Translations under genes and position numbers: made by a program
From: Stenogyne calaminthoides
Taxonomy: Eukaryota > Streptophyta > Magnoliopsida > Lamiales > Lamiaceae
Assembly (NCBI GenBank): GCA_037126765.1
Contig: JBBCBC010000002.1
Coordinates: 47,496,889 to 47,560,888 of the forward strand
Length of the DNA: 64,000 nt
Direction of reading: 5' to 3'
Notes under the pieces: generated by a model
Told to the model about the DNA's origin: nothing
The model's database searches: none
The model's input: only the letters and a program-made list of their open reading frames with translations
Shown here: positions 47,598 to 58,252 of the stretch, in pieces
Layout of the letters: every line of letters starts with the position of its first letter
How positions within the stretch are numbered: position 1 is the first letter of the stretch

Positions 47598-47890
47598 GGC
47601 GAGGGGTCTAAATGTAATATGAATATAGTCGGGGACCCTTCAAGAAAATAAAGTCACACGGGCAAAACAAGTGGGTCGACACCACATCTCGCAGTCATGA
47701 AGCTCAAGACATGACGACACTTGTCGCCAAGCCATCATGATAGATCGGTCAGATTCTCCGATTCAAGGAATCGAGGCGAGCGATTCACCTCCCCAAGGAC
47801 GACGATGCGCGCCGCACAGATCCCGAGATCGACTTGCCATGTGCAAGAAAGATGGTTCAAGATAAGATCCCAAAGCAAGCTTCATGACCA

Positions 47891-47904
47891 TCTTGAGGGG
47901 CAAT
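47891..47904 (+). other. Polypurine tract of element F
   Basis: TCTTGAGGGGCAAT abuts the 3' LTR, as in E. Confidence 0.8.
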
Positions 47905-48521
47905 TGTCAGAAGGAGGAAATAACCCGACTTGAAAGAAGTCGAATCGGGCCGCTTTTACGGTCAGCTTTGTTGTCCGACATCATCCACCGAGCAAAACAT
48001 CTAAGCGACTTTGAGTCCCCTCAGAAGTCGCCGGGAGCTCTGGAAGGCAAGTGAGGTCCCGGAGGTGGTTTAGTGGTAAAGAGGTATTGCGGGCTTACTT
48101 GATAGAATCCCTAAGTCGACCGATCGAGTCCCGAGCTTAGTTGAAGATAAACATGGAAAAGATTCGGGTAGTTAGTGAGGTGGATTTCTCGGGATATAAT
48201 CGGGGAATGTGTATCTGTAAGCGCGACTGGCGGAACAAGAAAGGAAACCCTAGTCGGTCCACGGTATAGTTCCATTAAGGTCAGAACCCTAGTTCTGTGT
48301 CTATAAATATTACTTGTAATGTACGTTGTAAAGGATTGAACTCTTAGAATCCTAGGCAGAAATAATACAGTAAACATCCTGGATTGGTGCCCCTAGACGT
48401 AGTCTATTTCACGGATGAACTGGGTAATCAAATCGTGCGTTATCTATCGTTCTCGTTATAATATTGATCGGAGCCCTATTAAATTACTTGTTTGTTCGTC
48501 CGTAATAAACCGGGTACAACA
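47905..48521 (+). repeat. 3' LTR of element F
   Basis: 617 bp, TGTCAGAAGG to GGTACAACA; TATAAATA at about 48302-48309. Confidence 0.88.
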
Positions 48522-49083
48522 TTGTTGTCGCTGAAAATGGTGGAGGGCAACCCCGTAAGGGATTACATCCTCAAAATAGATGGTTCATCTGAACAAACTT
48601 GAGGTTCTGGGTGCAGATTATGATCTGGAGACCCAGATCGATTTGGTACTCCACTCTCTGCCTAAAAGTTTTGAGCATTTTGGCCTCGCTAGCTGATTTG
48701 TTGCAAGCTTTAGTCACGGCAGAGACGTTGATGGGGCACCAAACTCAAGCTTTAACGGCAAGTGGTCCATCTTCATCTTCTAGGCCAAGGGAAAGCAAGA
48801 AGAAGAAGAAGACCAAAAGCCATAAGCAATCAAACTCAACCGTTGCCAAGGGCAATGGTAAGATGAGGAATGCTGGTGGTGTCAAAGAAAATCCAAAGGG
48901 GAAGTACTTAAACTGCGGTGAAAGAGGACAATGGAGGTTTGTCTGTTCCAACCCCAAAAGGGCCGAAAAGAAAGGTAATTCTCACGCACTAATTGTTGAA
49001 GCTTGTTTAGCGGCGTGTACTTCTCATTCGTGGGTAGTTGATACGGGATTCACTAATCATGTTTGCTTCACGGGTTTAAACTG
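48522..49083 (+). pseudogene. Element B gag, C-terminal part and start of protease
   Basis: After F, Gag resumes with MVEGNPVRDYILK, shifts frame near 48590 to LEVLGADYDLETQIDLVLHSL, and shifts again near 48690 to LADLLQALVTAETLMG, then a Lys-rich tract. The nucleocapsid knuckle reads LNCGERGQWRFVC: the first Cys is lost and the zinc-binding His is Gln, so it could not hold zinc normally. The protease opens with SWVVDTGFTNHVC (Asp-Thr-Gly present). Confidence 0.75.
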
Positions 49084-52077
49084 ACCAGGAAACTTAGTGG
49101 AAGTGAGATCCTCATCACACTGGGCGATGCTACGAGAGTAGCAGCTGAAGCAGTGGGAGACGTGCACCTGTCTTTTGTAGACAAGATTTTAGTTTTGAGA
49201 GATGTTCTTTACGTTCCAGTTTTTTGCAAAAACCTTATTTCAGTTTCTAAACTAATTAATGATGGATATTTTGTTCGTTTTTCTAAGCAAGTTACTGTTT
49301 ACCGTAACGATGTGCTTATCTGTCATGGAACTTTATGGAACAATCTCTATACTATTAACTGTGCACACCACTCACAAAATGCATCTAATAACACATCGAC
49401 TGGTTCATGCAATAAGAGAAAACGTTCAGAAAAGGTGAACGAGACACTTCTATGGCATCTAGGATTAGGTCATATTAATCTAAATAGGATCCAAAGGTTG
49501 GTGAAAGATGGTTCACTGTCGGACCTACAGATAGAACCACTTCCAACCTGCGAATCATGTTTGGAGGGTAAGATGACCAAGAGGGCATTTGGAGCCAAGG
49601 GGAACAGAGCCACAGAAGTGTTGCAAATTGTTCACACTGACGTGTGTGGTCCAATGTCAACCAAAGCTAGAGGTGGTTATGAGTATTTCGTGACTTTCAT
49701 CGATGATTACTCAAGGTTCGGGTACATTTTCCTTATGAAACAAAAATCGAAAACCTTTGATAAATTCAAGGAGTTCAAAGCCGAAGTGGAGAATCATAGG
49801 GAAAAGAGTATCAAGTTTCTACGATCTGATCGTGGAGGCGAATACCTCAGTGATGAGTTTTTGAATTACCTGTCAGACGAGGGCATTATTTCCCAGTTGA
49901 CTGCACCCGGAACCCCTCAACAAAATGGGGTTGCAGAACGAAGAAATAGAACACTCTTAGAAATGGTTAGATCCATGATGAGTTATTCAGATCTACCCAA
50001 GTCATTTTGGGGTCATGCCTTGGAAACAGCGGCTTACGTTTTAAATATGGTGCCATCCAAATCGGTTCCCAAAATCCCTAAAGAGTTGTGGACCGGGTGC
50101 AAGCCTAATCTGAGACATCTCAGGATTTGGGGGTGTCCGGCATACGTGCTAGACAAGGAAGCCGGTAAGTTGGATACACGTTCGGAACTAAGGCTGTTTA
50201 TAGGATATCCCATGGGATCGAAAGGGTGCATGTTCTATGGTCCCGAAGATCAAAATGTGGTAATAAGTACACACTTTAGATTTTTTGAAGAAGACTTTAT
50301 GAACAATCGAAAGCCCAAAAGTGAGATTACCTTAAATGAAATAAGAGGGCAAACTCTTATACCAACTGTACAGGTTGATATACCAAGCGTCACACCGACA
50401 CAATCAGAACCTCGTCGTAGTGGGAGGGTTGTTCGACAACCTGAGAGATTCATGGGGATAGGAGAATCTTCGGATTTGATCCCCAGGGAAAGTGAATCAG
50501 ACCCCTGGTCCTACAAGGAGGTGGTCCAAGATAAGGATTCAGAATCCTGGCAAACTGCAATAGAAGCCGAAATGGGCTCAATGGATCATAATCAGGTGTG
50601 GGAGCTAGTTGAACCACCCAGTGGGGTAAAACTCATTGGATGCAAGTGGGTCTACAAGAGAAAAAGAGGACTGAACGGGAAGGTGGAAACCTTCAAAGCT
50701 AGGCTTGTAGAAAAGGGATACACTCAGAAAGAGGGTATCGATTATGAAGAAACCTTTTCGCTTGTAGCCATGCTCAATTCCATCCGTATTCTCTTGGCAA
50801 TAGTTGCGCATCTAGATTTTAAGATTTGGCAAATGGATGTCAAGACAGTTTTCCTTAACGGGAGTCTTGACGAGAAAATCTATATGCAACAGCCCGAAGG
50901 TTTCATCTAAAAAGGCCAAGAACACCTTGTGTGCAAGCTAAGGAAGTCCATTTATGGACTGAATCAAGCATCTCATGCTTGGAACCAATGTTTTGATCAT
51001 GTAATCAAATCTTATGGGTTTGATCAAAACGATTTCGAAAGTTGTGTTTATAAGAAGTGTGACGGAACTGCCTTGGTATTCCTAGTACTATACATAGACG
51101 ATATTCTGCTCATCGAAAATGATGTAAAGGTTTTGTCAGACGTAAGGGTATGGCTGTCAAAATAGTTTGATATGATGGACTTAGGGAAAGCCGGTCATAT
51201 TCTTGGGATCAAGATCACTCGAGATCGAAAGAAGAGAATGATCGGCTTATCACAAGCTTCATACATAGATACCGTTTTGAAGCGTTTCAACATGAAAGAT
51301 TCCAAGAAGGGTTTTGTACCTTTCAGGCACGGAATCCATCTATCGAAAGACATGTGTCCCAAGACACAAAGGGAGATAGATGACATAAGAGGGATTCCTT
51401 ATGCTTCGGCAGTGGAAAGTCTCATGTATGCAATGTTGTGTACGAGACCGGATATCTGCTATGCCGTAGGCATGGTAGCGAGATATCATAGTAATCCCGG
51501 AAATCAACATTGGACTGCTGTTAAGAACATTCTGAAGTATCTGAAAAGAACTCGAGATAGAATGTTGGTTTATCAGTCAGGCGGTTTATTTCCAGTGGGA
51601 TACACGGACTCGGATTTTCAATCAGACTTAGATTCCAGAAAATCTAACTCGGGTAGTGTGTTTATTCTGGGGGGAGGAGCTGTAACATGGACAAGTGTTA
51701 AGCAGAAATGCATCGCCGATTCTACCATGGAAGCCGAATATGTAGCTGCTTGTGAAGCGGCGAAAGAAGCGGTGTGGCTCAAGAACTTCCTAGTGGACTT
51801 GGACGTTGTTCCGAATTTGCCCAGCACCATCACGGTCTTTTGTGATAATGCCGGAGCAGTTGCAAATTCAAGGGAACCGAGAGCCCACAAGGCCAGCAAA
51901 CACATTGAAAAGAAATACCATCTTATACGAGAAATCGTTAAGAGAGGAGATATAGAGGTGGCTAAGATCGCATTGGAGGATAACCTAGTTAATCCTTTCA
52001 CAAAGTGTCTGCCTCTGGAAACATTCAAGAGACATGTGGGAGGAATGGTTGTCAAGTGCGTAGCCAATCTGCTTTGA
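49063..52077 (+). pseudogene. Element B pol (protease-integrase-RT-RNase H), two stops
   Basis: After a frameshift near 49075 one frame runs to TGA 52077. Integrase keeps the zinc site (WHLGLGH ... CESC), then HTDVCGP, RSDRGGEY and TPQQNGVAERRNRT, all three catalytic acids present. RT has GCKWVYKRKRG, KIWQMDVKTVFLNGSLD and catalytic LYIDDILLI. RNase H follows (YTDSDFQSDLDSRKSNSG, MEAEYVAACEAAKEAVWL). Two single-base stops break it: TAA at 50908 (Glu expected) and TAG at 51163 (Gln expected). Copia gene order (integrase before RT) is clear. Apart from those lesions the frame is in good condition. Confidence 0.9.
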
Positions 52078-52105
52078 GTATAAGTGGGAGAGATATTATT
52101 AGGTT

Positions 52106-52142
52106 CGTGTAGGTGGCATTAGATGTCACTTAGAACTACACG
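52106..52142 (+). other. Bulged hairpin between two PPT copies in B
   Basis: CGTGTAG/CTACACG (outer, 7 bp) and GTGGCAT/ATGTCAC (inner, 7 bp with one G-T pair) with loop TAG and 3' bulge TTAGAA. It lies between TTTGAGTATAAGTGGGAGA at about 52073 and the same sequence at about 52173, the second being the PPT next to the LTR. Confidence 0.65.
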
Positions 52143-52181
52143 AGACGTGTTATGGTATACTTAAAAGCAGACTTTGAGTAT

Positions 52182-52192
52182 AAGTGGGAGAT
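52182..52192 (+). other. Polypurine tract of element B
   Basis: AAGTGGGAGAT abuts the 3' LTR start TGTTGGGG, the usual copia arrangement. Confidence 0.85.
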
Positions 52193-54039
52193 TGTTGGGG
52201 TTATACGTGAAAGTATGTTTTTACTTTGTATAACCTATGTATTAAACACTTATTTACTGAAATAAATTGTTTATCACTGTTGCTTTAAATATGATTGAAT
52301 GTTATATATATTTATTGCAAACCGTTCATAGCACGCATTACATTGTAGTTAACGTGGTGATACCAGATCACAGAAGATCACGTTAACAGTGCCTTGTAAA
52401 TGAGTGTGTGTTTCACAACTTAGATAGATCTGAACAATCTATTGGTAGAAGTTGATGTGTAAGTCTCAGATTGGCTTGTCTTGACCAAGAGATTACACTA
52501 GTGCATTCGATGCGCTGAAGCGGACCTACAGAGAGGATAAACTCATTCGCACTGACTTAAGGGATGAAGAGTTAGACCTCAGTGGTTGTTGATTTCTTAA
52601 TCTTTGTCACTTAATAAGGACTGTGTGCGATTAGTAGTTATTGCTTTGACTTGTAAATGGGAAGAGAATCATTGCGACTTCGATACCCTATATCTTGGCA
52701 ATAATATTAATTGCACGACAATTGCTAAATTAATACAGAGAATTGTGTGCTTGCAATGTCTTGCTTGATTAGTCCCCTTGGTGGACCCGGAACCTTTATC
52801 ATACCAAATCTTGCAAGTGGAATTAATTTTCCGGTATGGATAATAAAGTTGGGTTGTCCTTACTCCAAGGATAAAGATATTAATTAATATTATTCTTTTC
52901 AGTGGCTTAATTAATTAATGGACTAAATAATCTTAAACACGGGAAATAATAACCGGGAGCCATATTACCGTAATATGGGTTAAGATTGGATAGTGCAATA
53001 TTACTTATATAGTGGCATTAATTAATATTAATGGGCTGAATTATATTGTGGCTCAATATTGGAATTCAGAAGCCCATTGGAAGGTCCATCTTAATTCTCC
53101 TAAAGACCCCTCAAGTAGCCCAATTAAAGTCCAATAAATAAAAGGTTCTTAAAATAAAATAAATTATTGTTGCTTATATTTCCTTGAATTTTTCAAAAAT
53201 ATTAAAGAAAAGAGGGAGAAGAATTTTCTTGAAAAGATTTTATGGAAATGAGATAATGTATTCTTGGAATACAAGATTATCCCATAAATTCAAGAAAACT
53301 CTCACTTGGCTTCTTTAATAGGGAATTTTCCAAAATTATAGGGCAATAATAGGAAGAAGGATTTTCTTGATTTTCTTGGAAAGATTTTATGAAAAAAGAT
53401 ATGTATTCTAGAAATACAAGAATATCTCATAAATTCAAGAAAGATCCAATCTTGAAAGATCCCCTATTATTTCGAAAATATTAGGCTAAATAAGGGTGTG
53501 AGATTTTTGTGGAAAAATACACATGGAAAGGAGAATATATGGGATATATTCAAGATTTCTTGGAGATCAAGAAAAGATCTTTTCCAAACCCTTTTTGGCT
53601 GATTTTTTCGTCCCCCCTATGTATAAATAAGGGGATGAATTCTTTTCATTCCCCTAGTGTTCCATGCGTTGGAAATATTAGAAATTCACAAAGGTGGTGC
53701 AACAAAAATTTTATTTTCCTTGTTTTATAAATCGTTCATCGGAGAACCTTCCACCATGGTTATTGGACGAGGACTTGGGAATACTTGAGAAGGACTTTTG
53801 GTGGGTATCCAGATACTTGATCATGTCTGTCTCAGATCATCTCTCCAACGGGTACGTTTAAGTAAACTCCTAGAAATTCCGTATGCTAGGATCTTTTACG
53901 TGAAATTTTATTTGCATGTTGTTGTTGGTTTAATTATTATTTGAATTCACTTAGGTAAATTCATGCTAGTAATAATTGTTAATTTAAATTTGTGTTTATG
54001 AGGTCATCCCGATAGATCCTGGCATATGTTATCCCAACA
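52193..54039 (+). repeat. 3' LTR of element B
   Basis: 1847 bp, uninterrupted, TGTTGGGG to CCCAACA, with a TATA box near 53620-53632. The stem-loop is at 52348-52387. Confidence 0.93.
52348..52387 (+). other. Conserved bulged stem-loop in B 3' LTR
   Basis: Identical over all 40 bases to the copy in the 5' LTR, although the two LTRs differ by about 4% around it. Confidence 0.75.
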
Positions 54040-54044
54040 GGTAC

Positions 54045-57000
54045 TCAATCTTCTGCGGCTTTCACTACTTCGAATGCAGGTGGTGGGGGTCGAAACAATT
54101 CTGGTCGTAACTCCGATGGTCAGGGCTCGAATGGCGGAGGTCAGGGCTCCAATCATGGTCGAAATTATGGTCATGGCCAAAATCAAAACAATGGTGGCCG
54201 TAATTTTCAGTAGGGATTTCGTCAGCAATCTGGATTTAGGAGAAATTCAAATAATAATCAGGGTACTCAGAATGGTAATGGGGGTCGTCGTATTCCTCGG
54301 TGCCAGATATGTCGTGGGGAGCATTATGTTGATAAGTGTCCCCAATTTATCGCTGCTCGTAATGTTGTCTCTTCTGCTAACCTTTTTCAGGCCTTTAGTA
54401 CTGCTTGCAATGTCCCAGACCCAGCACCGGATTGGTATTTGGACTCTGGCGCATCTGCTCATATGACCAATCAGACCTCTGCACTCGACTCTTATGAGTC
54501 GTATACTGGTAACGGTTATGTTATTGTTGGTAATGGGAATGCCCTTAATATTTCACATATTGGTTCTTCTACTTTGTCTCCAGGTGTAAATTTGTTAGAT
54601 GTTTTGGTGGTGCCACATATCACTAAAAATTTGTTGTCTATCAGTAAATTGACTACTGATTATCCTGTTGATGTTGTCTTTTCTGATAAGTTCTTTGCGA
54701 TTCAGAATCGGGTCACGAAGACAATTCTGGCTCAAGGAAGGTGTGATAAAGGACTGTATTTGCTTGATCGAGGTGTCCCAGCTTTGGTTGCTGCCATTTG
54801 GAATAAAGCTTTGAAGGCCAGTTTTGATTTGTGGCATTTACGCCTGGGGCATGTCCCATTTTCCGTTATTTCTTTGTTAAATAAGTTAGGACATCTTTTA
54901 GTTTCGTCATTATTACTGAATCCTACTATTTGTTCATCTTGTCATTTGGCCAAGAGTAAACGTTTATATTTTGCTTTGAATGAAAAACGTGTTGCTGTTG
55001 TTCTTGATTTAATTCACTGTGATTTGTGGGGTCCAGCTCCGATTACTACTTCTGATGGGTTCAAATATTATGTTGCTTTTGTGGATGACTTTTCTCATTT
55101 TTTGTGGATTTTCCCGATGCGTGCAAAGTCTGAATTTTATGATATCTTGGTGCGTTTTTATGCTTTTGTTTGCAATCAGTTCTCTCGATCAGTTAAGGTT
55201 TTTCAAAGTGATGGTGGTACGGAATTTGTCAACTCTCGTGTTCGTGAGTTTATGTCTTTGCATGGAATATTTCATCGTCTTTCTTGCCCGTATACTCCAC
55301 AGCGAAATTGTTGTGCTGAAAGAAAGCACTGTCATATCTCTGAAACGGGTCTCTCTATGATGTTTCATGCCCATGCGTCGGCTTCCTAGTGGTTTGATGT
55401 CTTTGCTACTGTTGTCTACGTAATTAATCGCTTACCATCCTCTGTCCTACATGATAAGTCACCATTTGAACTATTATTTGGGTTTGTTCCGAATTACTCA
55501 AATTTTAAGTCATTCGGTTGTCGGGTGTTTCCATTCTTACGAGATTATGCCGAACACAAGCTTGCACCCCGGAGTCGTCCATGTATTTTTCTTGGTTATA
55601 GCAGCATGCACAAGGGATTTTGGTGTTTTGATCCCACTTCTTCTAGAGTGTTTACGACTCGTCATGCTCAATTTGATGAGTTGTGTTTTCCCTTTTCCAG
55701 GGATCCGCCTTCTCCATCCGCCTCGGATTTGGAAATTTCTAGCTTTCTTGATGGTGTTGCCATTTCGCCGCCACCTTTGGCTAAGCGCCCCGTTCCGCCT
55801 CTTATTCGTGCACCCCTACCACGTCCATTATCGGACGATGTCGAGTCCAGCCCGCCTCCTGAGCACAATCTGCCGCCAGAACCAGTGCAGGCTGCAGCGC
55901 CCCCTGTGCAGCCTGCGATGCCTGACGCGCCAGCACCAGTGCCCGGTTTTCCTGCCGAACCCGAAGCCCAACCAGTCGATGCAGCCCCTGCTCATCCGCC
56001 TCCTCAATTTCAGCCTCTGCATCCTATGATCACACGCTCTCGGGTTGGCACGTTCAAGCCGTGTTATCCTGTTGATCTCTCCACTTCGGCTCTGCTCTCG
56101 GCCTTAGTTGCCTCTTCCGAGCCTAGAGGGTTCAAGTCGGCTATTAAGTCTCCACAATGGTTGGCAGCTATGCAGGAAGAGATTGATGCTTTATGTGATA
56201 ATAATACTTGGGATTTAGTGCCTCGACCTCCGGGTACTAATATTGTTGGGTCGAAATGGGTGTTTCGTACCAAATATCATGCAGATGGTTCTATTGAACG
56301 TCACAAGGCTCGTCTTGTTGCTCAGGGTTTCACTCAGGTTCCCGACACGGATTTTCATCACACCTTCAGTCCGGTGGTTAATGCAGCCACTGTTCGGGTC
56401 ATATTGGCTCTGGCAGTTCAGCATCAGTGGTTCTTACATCGGCTTGACGTCAAGAATGCCTTCCTCAATGGTATTCTTGACAAACCAGTGTTCATGGCTC
56501 AGCCTCCGGGATTCATTGATCCACGTCATCCTGATCATGTTTGTCGCCTTAAGAAGGCGCTTTATGGCCTTAAACAGGCTCCACTAGCCTGGTTTCAGCG
56601 CTTCAGCAGTTTTCTATTGAGCTTGGGCTTCTATCAAAGTCGTTCTGATTCTTCATTGTTTTATTTGATTCGAGGTACTTCAGTCATTTACCTTTTATTA
56701 TATGTGGATGATATCATTGTCACAGGTAATGCTGAACCCTTATTGAAAGAATTCATTGCTCGTACACACAAGGAGTTTAAAATTAAAGACTTGGGCCGTC
56801 TAAATTACTTCCTTGGACTCGAAGTCTTGTACACATCGGATGGTTTATTTGTTGGGCAGGCGAAATATGCTCATGATATTCTTGATCGAGCTGAACTGGT
56901 TGACTCGAAACCGATCGCTACTCCTTTGGCAGCTAGGAGATTTTAGTTAGTGATGGCTCTTCATTCCGTGATCCCACACTCTATCGTTCGTTGGTTGGAG

Positions 57001-57683
57001 CTCTTCAATATTTGACCATCACTCGTCCGGACTTGTCTTATGCAGTGAATGTTGTCAGTCAGTTCCTCCATTCTCCTACAGATGAGCACTTTAATGCAGT
57101 TAAGAGAATTTTGCGCTATGTCAAGGGCACAATTCACTTCGGCTTATCGTTTTCCAAGCGCCCTGAATCCTCGGTAGTTGGCTACTCAGATGTTGATTGG
57201 GCTCGTTGCATTGAAACGAGACATTCTACGTATGGTTATTCTATTTTTCTTGGGGGTAATCTTGTTTCTTGGAGTGCCAAGAAACAACTGACTGTGGCAC
57301 GTTCGAGTTGTGAGTCCGAATACCGAGCTATGGCAAATGCTGCAGCATAACTCGTTTGGCTCACAAACCTTCTCACTGAGCTTAAGATCGAAACCTCTTC
57401 ACGCCCGGTACTCTTATGCGACAACAAGAGTGCAATATTTCTGAGTCAAAATCATGTTGCTCACAAACGAGCTAAGCACATTGACTTGGACTACCATTTT
57501 GTTCGAGAGTTAGTTTCTACAGGGAAGATTTCCACTCGCTTTGTTCCGTCTCATCTACAGTTGGCAGACATCTTCACCAAGAGTCTTCCTCGTCCTGCTT
57601 TTGAGTTTCTACGTTCCAAGCTCTGCGTTTGCCTTCATCCCACGCAACGCTTGCGGGGGGGGGGGGGTATTAGGAATATTTGA
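54045..57683 (+). pseudogene. Element A gag C-terminus and pol, broken
   Basis: Continues the gag of A in frame. A Gly/Asn-rich stretch leads to knuckle CQICRGEHYVDKC, one residue shorter than the usual CX2CX4HX4C. Protease follows with WYLDSGASAHMT, integrase with HCDLWGPAP, QSDGGTEF and a terminal Glu (CCAERKH), then RT with VGSKWVFRTKYHADGSIERH and LLYVDDIIVTGN, then RNase H (SSCESEYRAMANAAA ... LADIFTKSLPR). Lesions: TAG 54211, TAG 55387, a frameshift near 56936 and TAA 57348. The frame runs into the LTR to a TGA at 57681. YVDD and the integrase acids remain. Confidence 0.9.
57655..57667 (+). other. Polypurine tract of element A (G13)
   Basis: Thirteen G residues lie directly before the 3' LTR, after CTTGC. 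Copia tracts near this place are usually shorter and contain A; run length is also prone to sequencing error. Confidence 0.75.
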
Positions 57684-57828
57684 TCGTGTGTATATATATA
57701 GTCTAGATATTATTCTTTTATTATTTTTCTTGATTTATTTGGTCAATATTGTTGTATATTGTAATCCCTTTTATATAGTGGAAATTCCCCATCACCGGGT
57801 CATTGGTGATCATTCACTTAATCTTACA
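57668..57828 (+). repeat. 3' LTR of element A
   Basis: 161 bp, TATTAGGAATATT to CTTACA, then TSD TAAAT. Confidence 0.93.
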
Positions 57829-57879
57829 TAAATCAACATCATTTCTTACAAAATATTAAAGTTTCATATTCAAATTATA

Positions 57880-58062
57880 CTCCCTTTGTCCACCAATTTT
57901 ATGTCTGTTTGACTTTTACATGCGTTTTTGCGAGCGAGTTGATATCTATCATACCCCTCCTTAAAAGTCACTTTATCATTTCAATTACTAATACAAAACT
58001 CGCTCGCAAAAACGAGTGTAAAAGCTAAACAAACATAAGATTGATGGTCGGAGACTCGGAGG
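57880..58062. mobile_element. Stowaway (Tc1/mariner) MITE
   Basis: TA, then CTCCCTTTGTCCACCA at the left; TGGTCGGAGACTCGGAGG then TA at the right. The two arms pair over about 60 bp including CTCGCTCGCAAAAACG. About 183 bp, no coding. The CTCCCT..GTCC end and TA target are typical of Stowaway. Confidence 0.75.
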
Positions 58063-58109
58063 TAATACTTTGTTTTACCTTAAAATCGTCTCACTCCGGT
58101 GTGCCTCCA

Positions 58110-58252
58110 GATCTTTTGAAACACCCTAGCCATCAAACTTTACACTAAATAACACTAAACAAGGCATCATACTGAATAAAAATAACACCAAAGAAGGCAA
58201 GGCATCATCTTCTATGGGCTTTTGAAGCTGCAATTTTGGAGGACTTCGATCC
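58110..58252 (+). repeat. Right copy of the ~150-bp duplicated flank
   Basis: Same orientation and order of blocks as 10801-10964, with several small indels. Confidence 0.75.

Larger units (their letters stand above)
34823..48521 (+). mobile_element. Element F: Ty3/gypsy Tat-type retrotransposon in B's gag
   Basis: LTRs 34823-35444 (622 bp) and 47905-48521 (617 bp), both ending GGGTACAACA. Without solo LTR G it is about 11.85 kb, within 10 bp of E, and has the same gene order, antisense units and PBS. No perfect 5-bp TSD is visible (TTTAT against TTGTT), so one end may have mutated. Many small indels separate its LTRs and its coding region from E. Confidence 0.9.
12130..54039 (+). mobile_element. 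Element B: Ty1/copia retrotransposon with 1.85-kb LTRs
   Basis: The element starts TGTTGGGG, ends CCCAACA and is flanked by TSD GGTAC at 12125-12129 and 54040-54044, inside the gag of A. After removal of solo LTR C, gypsy D and gypsy F, about 9.05 kb remain: 1846-bp and 1847-bp LTRs and a 5.4-kb interior. The LTR pair differs at roughly 4% of sites where I compared them (about 540 bp), mostly transitions. The coding region has copia order with a YIDD RT motif, resembling Tork/Tnt1-type elements. Stops in pol make it defective. Confidence 0.92.
11044..57828 (+). mobile_element. Element A: Ty1/copia retrotransposon, outermost host of the nest
   Basis: 161-bp LTRs at 11044-11204 and 57668-57828 differ at a single site. 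The TSD TAAAT is at 11039-11043 and 57829-57833. The order is LTR, PBS, gag, protease, integrase, RT, RNase H, G-run PPT, LTR, which is copia order. Removing element B and one TSD copy leaves about 4.87 kb, a normal size for a short-LTR copia element (Ale-like is my guess). The gag codon Met-Glu-Gly-Thr at 12121 resumes in frame at 54045. The gene carries stops and a frameshift, so this copy is not autonomous. Confidence 0.93.
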
